Below are positions 8,384-15,547 of a stretch of DNA of 30,060 nucleotides, piece by piece; position 1 is the first letter of the stretch, and every line of letters begins with the position of its first letter. The stretch comes from a virus. The notes beneath the pieces are model-generated. The model saw only the letters and a program-made list of their open reading frames with translations, did no database searches and was not told where the DNA came from. The stretch spans positions 1-30,060 of the IMG/VR virus record IMGVR_UViG_3300000576_000012; one strand, given 5' to 3'. The position numbers and the translations under genes were made by a program.

Positions 8384-10147
8384 ATGATAAAAATAAAATC
8401 AATGACAGCAAAAAACTTTATGAGCATAGGTGCAGTCACTCAAAGCATCAACTTTGAAGAAAGTGATCTTGTGCTTGTACTTGGCGAAAATATGGACCTC
8501 GGCGGCAACGCAAGTCGCAACGGAGTTGGTAAATCAGCCATACTAAATGCACTCAGCTATGCGCTATACGGATCAGCAATAACAAACATCAAGAAAAACA
8601 ATCTGATAAACTTAACTAACGGTAAGCAAATGTTGGTGACTCTTGACTTCTCTGTGTATGATAAAACATACCGAGTTGAAAGAGGTCGCAACCCAATGCG
8701 ATTCTCATTATATGTAAATGGGACTGAAGTAGACAACAGTGATTCTGACGAAGCACAAGGTGAAAATCGCAAAACACAAGAAGAACTAGAAAGAATCATC
8801 GGTATTAGTCACATTATGTTCAAAAATATTGTTGGCCTAAACACATACAGTGAACCTTTCTTGTCTATGCGTGCAGCAGACCAAAGAGACATAATTGAAC
8901 ACTTACTGGGTATCACCAAACTAAGCGAAAAAGCAACCAAGCTAAAAGAACAAATAAAGTTCACCAAAGATCAGATCAAACAAGAAGAGTTCAGAATCAA
9001 AGGTATTATAGAAGCAAACAAAAGAATTGAAGACAATATCAAAATGCTTCGTCTAAAAAGTACTAATTGGGAAAAGAAGATAAAGAAAGATGTTGAAGAT
9101 ACTGAACAAGCAATCAAAGTATTACGTGAGCTAGACATAACAAAAGAACTTGAAAACCACAAGAACTTGGCAAAATGGTCAGAAAATAACAGAACTTTAA
9201 AAGAAAAGCAAAGAGAACTAAAATCTCTTCAAAAACAACTGAAACAAATCAATACACAAATTCAAGACATAGAAAAACAACTACAAGACACTGAAGAAAA
9301 ATCGTGCCCAATGTGTGGTAGCGGACTTGAAGATCACAAGCATGAAGAAATTCAGAACTCACTTAGTGAACTACTAGAAAAAAACATGGCCACAAAAGAA
9401 AACACATCAAAAGAAATTGAAGAGTCTGAAAAACAACTTGATGAACTCAGTGAAATTGGTGACAAACCTGTTGTTTTTTATGACAACATTGAAGCTGCAT
9501 ACAAACACCAAAGCAGCTTACACACACTTGAGAGTGATCTGTCAAGACTACAAAAAGAGCAAAACCCACACAAAGAACAAATACAAGACCTTGAAGAAAA
9601 TGGTCTACAAGAAATAAGTTATGATCTGATAAATGAACTAACAAACACACAAGAGCACCAAGAGTTTCTGTTGAGGCTCCTAACAAACAAAGATAGCTTC
9701 ATCAGAAAAAAGATCATAGACCAAAATCTTGCACACCTAAATACCAGGTTGAAACAGTATATAGAAACTCTTAATCTACCACATGATGTGGTGTTCCAAA
9801 GTGATTTAAGTGTGGACATAACTGAACACGGAAGAAACTTAGATTTCCACAATTTGAGTAGAGGTGAAAGAACAAGACTTATTCTGAGCTTGAGTCTTGC
9901 ATTCAGAGATATCTATGAAAACCTAAACATGCCAATCAATCTGTTATTCATTGATGAATTGATTGACAATGGATTGGATACTTCAGGTGTTGAAAGTTCA
10001 CTGAGTATACTGAAGAAACTCAGTAGAGATAGCAGAAAAAATGTGTTTCTTATTAGTCATCGAGACGAACTGGTAGGTAGAGTAGATAATGTGCTGCGTG
10101 TAATAAAGAGCAATGGGTTTACTTCATTTGATAGCGAGGTAGAATGA
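8384..10147 (+). CDS. 46: Recombination ATPase subunit gp46 (Rad50/SbcC-like)
   Basis: This 587-residue SMC-type ATPase (T4 gp46 is 560) has a Walker A motif NGVGKSA (about residues 46-52). Two long coiled-coil arms surround a zinc hook CPMC (C308, C311). The C-terminal half has the ABC signature LSRGERTRL, Walker B LLFIDEL and an H-loop ISHRDEL. It pairs with gp47 as a DNA-end resection complex. Its stop TGA overlaps the ATG of a 24-codon frame (10144-10218). Confidence 0.95.
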   Translation: MIKIKSMTAKNFMSIGAVTQSINFEESDLVLVLGENMDLGGNASRNGVGKSAILNALSYALYGSAITNIKKNNLINLTNGKQMLVTLDFSVYDKTYRVERGRNPMRFSLYVNGTEVDNSDSDEAQGENRKTQEELERIIGISHIMFKNIVGLNTYSEPFLSMRAADQRDIIEHLLGITKLSEKATKLKEQIKFTKDQIKQEEFRIKGIIEANKRIEDNIKMLRLKSTNWEKKIKKDVEDTEQAIKVLRELDITKELENHKNLAKWSENNRTLKEKQRELKSLQKQLKQINTQIQDIEKQLQDTEEKSCPMCGSGLEDHKHEEIQNSLSELLEKNMATKENTSKEIEESEKQLDELSEIGDKPVVFYDNIEAAYKHQSSLHTLESDLSRLQKEQNPHKEQIQDLEENGLQEISYDLINELTNTQEHQEFLLRLLTNKDSFIRKKIIDQNLAHLNTRLKQYIETLNLPHDVVFQSDLSVDITEHGRNLDFHNLSRGERTRLILSLSLAFRDIYENLNMPINLLFIDELIDNGLDTSGVESSLSILKKLSRDSRKNVFLISHRDELVGRVDNVLRVIKSNGFTSFDSEVE

Positions 10148-10218
10148 TGGCGTTGTTCAACAGAGTATTAATTTCATCCGGTTCAAAAGTGACCCCCATA
10201 GCACCTATATATAAGTAA
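10144..10218 (+). CDS. 24-codon ORF coupled to gp46, possibly truncated
   Basis: The frame starts at ATG 10144 (or 10147) with an ATGA overlap of the gp46 stop and ends in TAA at 10216-10218. It encodes a short peptide beginning MMALFNRVLISSG and ending PIAPIYK. The overlap is what one expects of a real, translationally coupled gene, but the length is very small. It may be the N-terminus of a gene cut off when the GIY-YIG/RNA island entered. I do not recognise it. Confidence 0.35.
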   Translation: MMALFNRVLISSGSKVTPIAPIYK

Positions 10219-10231
10219 ATAATCAGCGGAT

Positions 10232-10708
10232 TCATTGGTGACAACTCTTGCATTCATGTTGAACAGTGGAATGTTTCATTTCTTTTTCAGTTGGTTGTGG
10301 TGGTAGAAATTTTACAGCGCCTATTTGTCCGTTGTAGTATTTTCTTTCACCATTGGGTTGTGTTGCACGAAGAACATCTTCAAGAACTTGAAGTCTAACT
10401 TCAGCATAATAAAGAGACGCTTTTGTTTCGTGGAGAGATAATATTCTAAACTCAAAGTTATCAATTGAATTTGTTTCTATTTGTTCATTGAGATGTTTAC
10501 TAGAGCTTGTATATGTTTGCCACTTTGTTTCTTTATATACAATTTTTCTATTTTTTTTACCAGGAATTTTCTTCCTAAGTCTTGACAGGAACTGTTTCTT
10601 TCCTATATAATGTTTACCATTATTGTGATCAATTATTCTATAGATGAATCCATACCATTCTGTAGGATCAAACTCAAAGTCACATATCCAATGTCCATAT
10701 CTATACAT
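10232..10708 (-). CDS. GIY-YIG family endonuclease (free-standing, Seg-like)
   Basis: This 158-residue protein has a GIY-YIG-type core at its N-terminus: YGFIYRI (residues 19-25) and KHYIGKK some 8 residues later, followed by a basic helix and the ASLYYAEVRLQVLEDVL segment with a conserved-type Glu. T4 carries similar free-standing Seg endonucleases that promote their own spread. I chose ATG 10708 because the frame upstream runs into the structured RNA region and shows no protein-like sequence. There is no clear ribosome-binding site. A CATAAATA late motif at 10717-10724 ends only 8 nt before the ATG, which would give a nearly leaderless message. The C-terminus has a CKSCH motif that may bind metal. 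It converges on gp46. Confidence 0.75.
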   Translation of the reverse strand: MYRYGHWICDFEFDPTEWYGFIYRIIDHNNGKHYIGKKQFLSRLRKKIPGKKNRKIVYKETKWQTYTSSSKHLNEQIETNSIDNFEFRILSLHETKASLYYAEVRLQVLEDVLRATQPNGERKYYNGQIGAVKFLPPQPTEKEMKHSTVQHECKSCHQ

Positions 10709-10776
10709 AGTGTTATTATTTATGGACTGAAAAAATGAGAAAGCACCAGTTGGTTCTGGTGTTAGGGAATACACAA

Positions 10777-11536
10777 TCAGCAACACATTGGTAAGATAGT
10801 TTACCCCTCTTGAGACTGCCACTATGTGATGTCGTCGGATCTGAGGAGCTGGCCTGAATAAGGAATTGGTTCTTATTCTTGTAGTGTTGATCCACATGGG
10901 CCCGAAAGGATTTCCCATGCTAACCAACACAACCAAAAAAGATTATGCTCTGGTAGAAAAAGATTGGTCATGAACCAAGCCAACATAGGCCCACTTGACA
11001 TAGCTCTCCAAACGAATCGCTGATAGTGGGTCGCGGCATAATGTGCTTTATGATTACAAGTCTACGACGTTGAAGAAACTGGTAACAGTGGATCTAAAAT
11101 GACGCCTTTGGAGTGAAACGGACATATAAGGGGAACCAGCCGTGAAGCTCAACCACAAAGTAACTATTTTATCCTGTGGCCCCACCGAGTGGGACAGCCA
11201 AATGAGGAGCGATATGAGGGTGGCCACCAAATTAGCCATGAGTAACTGAACGCAGAAGATTTTCTGTTAGTTCCAATTTTGTATCGTGTACCTCTGGACA
11301 ACTAGACTTACTTTGCTAATGCGAACCCGGGCAAAGTATAAAGTGCTACGGATAGGCTTAAGAGGATGATGGTGCCCGCCTCACGTTTAGTTGTATGTTT
11401 GGATTCGGTGCGCCTACGCGAAGGGCCTTACGGATATCCGCCCTGAAAGGGGCGGATTATTCCCACCTTGCGAAGGATGTAATAGATACACCTAGTAAAT
11501 CATTACCATTCATTACTGTGTTGCTGAAAATTTTTA
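10777..11536 (+). ncRNA. Candidate large structured RNA (about 750 nt)
   Basis: No convincing protein frame exists between the GIY-YIG start (10708) and 11667. On the plus strand TCAGCAACACA (10777-10787) pairs perfectly with TGTGTTGCTGA (11517-11527). Just inside, TGGTAA (10789-10794) pairs with TTACCA (11503-11508), and GTTTAC (10799-10804) with GTAAAT (11495-11500). Local hairpins include GAATAAG/CTTATTC (10856-10878), CATGGG/CCCATG with an inner GAAA loop (10895-10919), ACTG-GTAA-CAGT (11078-11089), CCCAC-CGA-GTGGG (about 11180-11192), TACTTTGC/GCAAAGTA (11309-11338), a 9-bp stem capped by GAAA (11436-11457) and CCTT-GCG-AAGG (11466-11476). Several GNRA tetraloops appear only in this orientation. 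AAATTTTT follows the closing helix. Size and setting recall the GOLLD/ROOL classes of phage RNAs, but I cannot match it to any class from memory. Confidence 0.7.
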
Positions 11537-11541
11537 TTGTA

Positions 11542-11666
11542 TTCCCCAAAATGATATTATCAAAAAGATGAATGAGTGAGCGAAGCGAACGAATGAATCT
11601 TTGCAGATAATACGGACGTGACACTTTGTGTCACTCCGCTTAATGATATTCATAATGAGGTAAATC
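11542..11666. other. Intergenic element with flanking direct repeats and hairpin
   Basis: AATGATATT occurs at 11550-11558 and 11642-11650, flanking about 83 bp. Inside are a mirror-like GAGTGAGCGAAGCGAACGAA stretch (about 11574-11593) and a bulged hairpin at 11613-11638 (CGGA-GTGACAC / GTGTCAC-TCCG, loop TTT). No poly-T follows, so this is not a standard terminator. It could be a small mobile remnant or leader structure for the gene at 11667. Confidence 0.4.
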
Positions 11667-12047
11667 ATGTTATTGATAGCTACACCCAGTAATAAATTCA
11701 TTTCACCACAGACCATGAAATGCGTTTATGACCTAGATATTCCAAAATATGTTGAGTACTACTACGGATATAAACCAACACAAGTTCTTAACCTCATAGC
11801 TGAATGGGGTAAGGGGTTTGATGGTGTGTTATTTCTCACACATGAGTCAGTGTTCACCAATGAACAAATACATGAAATGATTGAGTCTGAATATGATGTA
11901 ATCTGTAAACCAGATTCACTTGATTGTGCATTTGTTAGAGGTCATGTCTTTAAGACTTTGCCCTATCCACATTTCAGTGGTGAACAGTTCGTTGAGCGTT
12001 TCTTAAAGAATGTCAGAGGTCAATTTGCAGTGAAAATCTCATCATAG
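11667..12047 (+). CDS. Small protein, weakly glycosyltransferase-like
   Basis: This 126-residue protein has GAGG (about 11655) at a good distance before its ATG. The sequence FDGVLFLTHESVFTNEQIHE, then YDVICKPDSLDCAFVRGHVF and LPYPHF, resembles the central part of GT-A glycosyltransferase-like proteins, where a DxD-containing strand is followed by a dipping loop. Here the DxD motif is replaced (LTHES), and the protein is much too short for a full enzyme. The function is therefore unknown, and a degenerate or minimal fold is possible. Its last 6 bases overlap the end of the frameshift extension on the other strand. Confidence 0.6.
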   Translation: MLLIATPSNKFISPQTMKCVYDLDIPKYVEYYYGYKPTQVLNLIAEWGKGFDGVLFLTHESVFTNEQIHEMIESEYDVICKPDSLDCAFVRGHVFKTLPYPHFSGEQFVERFLKNVRGQFAVKISS

Positions 12048-13108
12048 TGTTTTCTGTGATGAGATTTTCTCCTGCATATCATTGACGTATTCAATCACAT
12101 TATTTCTTTGTAGTGGGCTCATGATCCAAGCCTCTGTCCAAGTGATCCCCCCATTCATGTTGTAACAGATATCCAATATTTGTTTTTCTATATTTTTGGT
12201 ACTTTTTTCAAGGTATTCAATGTGGTTCTGTATCTCTTCGGGGGTAGAAGAAGATAAGAACCTTATGAAAAATTTGTTTCATTGAATTCAATTGGAATAG
12301 TCCAACTGTGGTTACAACTTGTGCACACTGCTTCCATATCCTTTTGGACACCGTGAGAATTCACATCGTTTATTTTCTTTTCAATTTTTGATGAATCAGT
12401 CAATTCAATATTCTGCAAGAATTCAGATATGTATTTTTTGTTTGTGACTTCTTGCACCTCACCACTTGCTGTAGTAACAACTACTTTTACTATGGCGTCT
12501 ACCATCAATTCAAAATTGAGTTTTGATGCCTTTAGGAATGCATCCCCAAACATTTTAAGTCTTGCTTCATCTGATATTTGAGGGTCTTTTAGTATTCTAT
12601 CTAGCTTGCTGTTTTCAAAGTATGCTTTTTGTTGTTTTACTGTAGCTTCAAAAGTACTTGGTGCAATATAAACGCTTACACCGTTACTTAGTATGACTTC
12701 ATATTCTCTTTCTAGTTTTTCAGTGTTGTGTAGTAGAGCATCGTAATTGATTGCATATGAGTTTTCGTGCTCGCATTCTGGACATGTTGCGCTGATGCTA
12801 CTTTGTTCACCGTATGATGCTGCACGTATTCCGATAATTATTGCGTCAATATCACATGAAAGTAATTTTCTTGTATTTTTTACTGCTGGCACACAACTTT
12901 TGATGACAGAAATAATAGCCTCACCGTTAAGAAGTGCATCTGGGTTTTTCATTATTGCTTCATCTTTTGCGGTCATTGGGAGTATGCTTACTTCAAGATC
13001 ATCATTCAGATCTACTACACCTTGTGAGTAAAACAAACCTTGACTTGGTAGTTGTACATTGAGTTTTGCTACGCGGTAGAAATTTGCTAAAGGGTTTTGT
13101 TCAGTCAT
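12042..13108 (-). CDS. gp26-like -1 frameshift fusion product (355 aa)
   Basis: A -1 slip at A AAT TTT (12275-12269) joins residues 1-280 of the gp26-like protein to a 75-residue extension ending at TGA 12042-12044. The extension has no usual start codon before its conserved-looking part, and a stop precedes it in its own frame, so frameshifting is the simplest way to express it. It is helical and charged (EEIQNHIEYLEKSTKNIEKQ), then CYNMNGGITWTEAW and MSPLQRNNVIEY. A GGIxxxEAW segment of this kind recalls small proteins seen after baseplate chaperones in other T4-like phages (from memory). The architecture matches tail-assembly chaperone pairs such as lambda gpG/gpGT, and the tape-measure gene is the next gene, though divergent. 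Function is inferred. Confidence 0.75.
12224..12275 (-). promoter_or_regulatory. -1 programmed ribosomal frameshift signal
   Basis: In the gp26-like frame the heptamer A AAT TTT (12275-12269) fits X XXY YYZ. It is followed by a 6-nt spacer TCATAA that contains the zero-frame stop. A 15-bp stem-loop comes next: outer GGTTCT (12262-12257) with AGAACC (12229-12224), then TATCT/AGATA and CTTC/GAAG, with two single-base bulges and a 7-nt loop. Slippery site, spacer length and stem are all in the normal range for -1 frameshifting. Confidence 0.85.
12263..13108 (-). CDS. 26: gp26/gp51-family tail protein (zero-frame product)
   Basis: This 281-residue protein matches the T4 baseplate-hub assembly family (gp26/gp51 type): an LPSQGLFY motif near residue 20, then ILPMTAKDEAIMKNPDALLNG, then CPECE (about 145). 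A second Cys pair CTSC lies near the C-terminus, so two zinc-ribbon halves may pair. In T4 these proteins help assemble the baseplate hub. I start at ATG 13108, preceded by AAGAGGAG; the upstream frame to 13213 is spurious because it overlaps the start of the tape-measure gene. A GATAAATA late promoter motif lies 41 nt upstream. The 3' end carries a frameshift signal giving the longer product. Confidence 0.82.
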   Translation of the reverse strand: MTEQNPLANFYRVAKLNVQLPSQGLFYSQGVVDLNDDLEVSILPMTAKDEAIMKNPDALLNGEAIISVIKSCVPAVKNTRKLLSCDIDAIIIGIRAASYGEQSSISATCPECEHENSYAINYDALLHNTEKLEREYEVILSNGVSVYIAPSTFEATVKQQKAYFENSKLDRILKDPQISDEARLKMFGDAFLKASKLNFELMVDAIVKVVVTTASGEVQEVTNKKYISEFLQNIELTDSSKIEKKINDVNSHGVQKDMEAVCTSCNHSWTIPIEFNETNFS

Positions 13109-13149
13109 GGACTCCTCTTTTTTATTGGGTAAATAATCGTTAGTTGAAC

Positions 13150-13157
13150 TATTTATC
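13150..13157 (-). promoter_or_regulatory. T4-type late promoter motif
   Basis: GATAAATA on the minus strand, 41 nt before the gp26-like ATG at 13108, matches the late consensus at seven of eight positions. Confidence 0.6.
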
Positions 13158-13180
13158 AGCGATTTTTTGAGGTTATTAGT

Positions 13181-15466
13181 GTGTCCGAAAGTATTCACAT
13201 AGACAGTATTCAATTTGATGATGGTAGTACCAGTATACCCAAGTGGTCTACTGAAGCCACATTGGAGCGCGTGTTAGCGAAGCTGCCACGTGGAGGAAGA
13301 ATTGAGACTGATCTTCGTGCAGTAGTTGACACATTACGAGAGGCTAGAAATACGGATCGTAAAGCACACGCTGATGCCACAAAGTCCTTGAAATCAATTC
13401 AAGGTGCAATAGAAAGAAGTGGCGAAAAGATAAAGCGGGTAGAAACTGCTACTAAAAAAAGTTCACAGGAAGACCGCACCAAAGAACGAGAAGGTAGAAG
13501 AAAATTAGTTGAGGAACGCAGATCAAGACGAGAATTGAGTGGTATTGTGAGTCCAGTCACTGCATTGAGTTCTAATCTTTTTGAGTTGAACAAAGGTGTT
13601 GTTGATATTAAAGGGCCATTCAGAAGATTTCCAAATGTTCTTGCTCCGATATTAAAGAAGTTTCCTGCATTGGGATTAGTGACTGTTGGGTTGAGTGCTG
13701 TATTTGGCACTTTGACTACTTTGACTGGTCGTTATATATCCATACTAATGGACAGTGCTAATGTGTTTCGTGGACTCAATGAAGTGGGTCTGAGAGGAAT
13801 AGAAACGAGTTCTCAGTTGTATGGGAATTTACAAACACTAACAATGAGTTCAAGTGAATTTCAGAAAATCATGACTGATTATTCTACAGCGATGAACACT
13901 TTTGGTATGGAAAGCCTCAGAAACGTTATTTCAGCCACTGGTGATGCTGAACGCAAATTCAGTGACTTCGGTATGACCACTGCTGAAGGAACACAATTTT
14001 TGGCGAGACAACTACAGCAACAAAGATTATCAGGTGTATTTACTCTGAGATCTGAAGAAGAACAACGTGAATCATTAGAGAAATCTATAGAAACAGTTTC
14101 AGCCTTTAGTACAATGATGGGTATTTCACGTCAGAGAATAATGGAAAATCTCACGCAAATACTTGAACAAGACAGAATGAGAGCTGTATTTGCTTCTATG
14201 CGAGACAGAGAACAGCGCGAAGCTATATCACAGACAATTGGTACTGTGATAAAAATGTTTACTGCATTGGGTGGTCCTGGTGAAAGATTTGCTGACTTTT
14301 TCACAGAAATGACATCAGTGTTAGATCCTGTGATGGCAGAGAGCTTCCAACAGTTGGTACCATTTGCTGGTGAGACTGCCATGGTAATGGCTAATCTATC
14401 AAGAGAAGTTCAGAATCTTGAAAGCGCAATGAATCCAGACATGGTAACAGAAAGGATGTTTGCATTGGGTGAAGCTTTAGAAAGAGACAGAGACCGAATA
14501 ACCTTCATGGCGAGAATGGGTGACCAGACAGCGAGACAAGCTGCTTCTATGCTGATGCAGTTTGAAGAGATGCGTACCAACTTTGAACGAATTGCCAGAA
14601 GAGAAAGAATCAGTGTTCAAGAAGTTGCACGAAATCGAGCGAGAGCGGACGCAGAATTGGCTAGTAGTTCTGCAATACTACAAGATCAACTTGTGAGAAT
14701 AAGAATTGGATTTAACAGACTGTTAATAAATTTATTTGATGTGATACTTGGATCTAGAGATGCAGCCGAGACTATGCAGTTATTGGAGCGAATTGGTACA
14801 TCACTAGGTAATGCTTTTGTCAGGATGAGTGAGTGGTTAGAGAGCTTCTTTACTGAAGAACACAGCGCTTTAAGTTTTTTTGAACGATTAGGCCTTTTAT
14901 TCAGCAAAGGTGTTGAAGCTATGTTTCAAGCTGTTGCCGACACAATGGCAAGAAGTGATAACGTTTTAGTCCGCGGTGCAGGTAGATTATTGGGCGGTAT
15001 AGCGGCAACTGATCCAATTGAAAGAGAGCGAGAAAGACTTGGGATTACAGGTCAAGTTGGAGTAGTAAGAGGAATACGTGATGTGGTGAGTCCGCTTGGG
15101 CTTTTTAATCCATTAACACCAACTATTAGTTCCGTCACGAGTGATTGGAAAAGAGACAGAAAGCTTGGAGAGCTTGAAAGCCTATTAGGTCATGATGGTC
15201 TCAGTGGTGTAGATAGACAGCACATGGGGGTGATTAGAACTGCAGCCCTATCACAACTAACAGAAGGTGTTGACCCACAAGCAGCAGTGAAGAAAGCATT
15301 TAAAGAATCAACTGACTCACTAAAAAACGAAATTGAACTTCTAAATAAAAATATGAAAGACGCAAATGATGAAGAATTGGAAAGTCTGCGACAACAAATA
15401 GCAGAGCTAAGAGAAAATAAAGAAGCAATAAAGGCTGTTCGAAACGCAATCCGCGAGACCGAGTGA
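13181..15466 (+). CDS. Putative tail tape-measure protein
   Basis: This 761-residue protein starts at GTG 13181 with GAGG about 9 nt upstream. The N-terminal 120 residues are highly charged and helical. A hydrophobic stretch follows (about 155-190; LGLVTVGLSAVFGTLTTLTG), then long amphipathic helices with many Arg/Glu/Met, a second hydrophobic part near 510-525 (FNRLLINLFDVILG) and a C-terminal coiled coil. This layout, and the neighbouring gp26-family chaperone-like gene, fit a tape measure that sets tail length and may insert in the inner membrane; T4 gp29 is 590 residues. No catalytic motif is visible. The last codons and stop lie in the 26-bp inverted repeat shared with the gp25 gene end. 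Confidence 0.7.
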   Translation: MSESIHIDSIQFDDGSTSIPKWSTEATLERVLAKLPRGGRIETDLRAVVDTLREARNTDRKAHADATKSLKSIQGAIERSGEKIKRVETATKKSSQEDRTKEREGRRKLVEERRSRRELSGIVSPVTALSSNLFELNKGVVDIKGPFRRFPNVLAPILKKFPALGLVTVGLSAVFGTLTTLTGRYISILMDSANVFRGLNEVGLRGIETSSQLYGNLQTLTMSSSEFQKIMTDYSTAMNTFGMESLRNVISATGDAERKFSDFGMTTAEGTQFLARQLQQQRLSGVFTLRSEEEQRESLEKSIETVSAFSTMMGISRQRIMENLTQILEQDRMRAVFASMRDREQREAISQTIGTVIKMFTALGGPGERFADFFTEMTSVLDPVMAESFQQLVPFAGETAMVMANLSREVQNLESAMNPDMVTERMFALGEALERDRDRITFMARMGDQTARQAASMLMQFEEMRTNFERIARRERISVQEVARNRARADAELASSSAILQDQLVRIRIGFNRLLINLFDVILGSRDAAETMQLLERIGTSLGNAFVRMSEWLESFFTEEHSALSFFERLGLLFSKGVEAMFQAVADTMARSDNVLVRGAGRLLGGIAATDPIERERERLGITGQVGVVRGIRDVVSPLGLFNPLTPTISSVTSDWKRDRKLGELESLLGHDGLSGVDRQHMGVIRTAALSQLTEGVDPQAAVKKAFKESTDSLKNEIELLNKNMKDANDEELESLRQQIAELRENKEAIKAVRNAIRETE

Positions 15467-15488
15467 ACTACTGCTGAGCCACGGCTCT
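15463..15488. repeat. 26-bp inverted repeat, right copy
   Basis: This is the exact reverse complement of 76-101 and begins one base before the tape-measure TGA. It contains GAGCC-AC-GGCTC followed by TTGTGGTTTT, which could act as a weak terminator before the portal gene's promoter. Confidence 0.9.
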
Positions 15489-15510
15489 TGTGGTTTTCTG
15501 CGTGATACGT

Positions 15511-15518
15511 GATAAATA
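15511..15518 (+). promoter_or_regulatory. T4-type late promoter motif for the portal gene
   Basis: GATAAATA lies 29 nt before the portal ATG at 15548, with AGAGGA as the ribosome-binding site in between. Spacing is typical of T4 late genes. Confidence 0.65.
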
Positions 15519-15547
15519 CTTCAACAACACACAAATAGAGGAAAATA

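Noticed and set aside
10709-10936. N-terminal extension of the GIY-YIG frame
   Set aside because: It runs into the structured RNA region, has no family-like sequence, and would lie upstream of the only promoter motif seen.
11290-11380. Group I intron core (GACAACTAGAC resembles the R element)
   Set aside because: No matching S element or P7 partner could be found, and there are no coding exons on both sides.
10740-11530. Group II intron
   Set aside because: No domain V-like hairpin with the AGC/CGT pattern at the 3' end and no reverse transcriptase gene.
13109-13213. N-terminal extension of the gp26-like frame to an upstream ATG
   Set aside because: It overlaps the tape-measure start and has no ribosome-binding site, whereas ATG 13108 has AAGAGGAG before it and a late promoter motif upstream.
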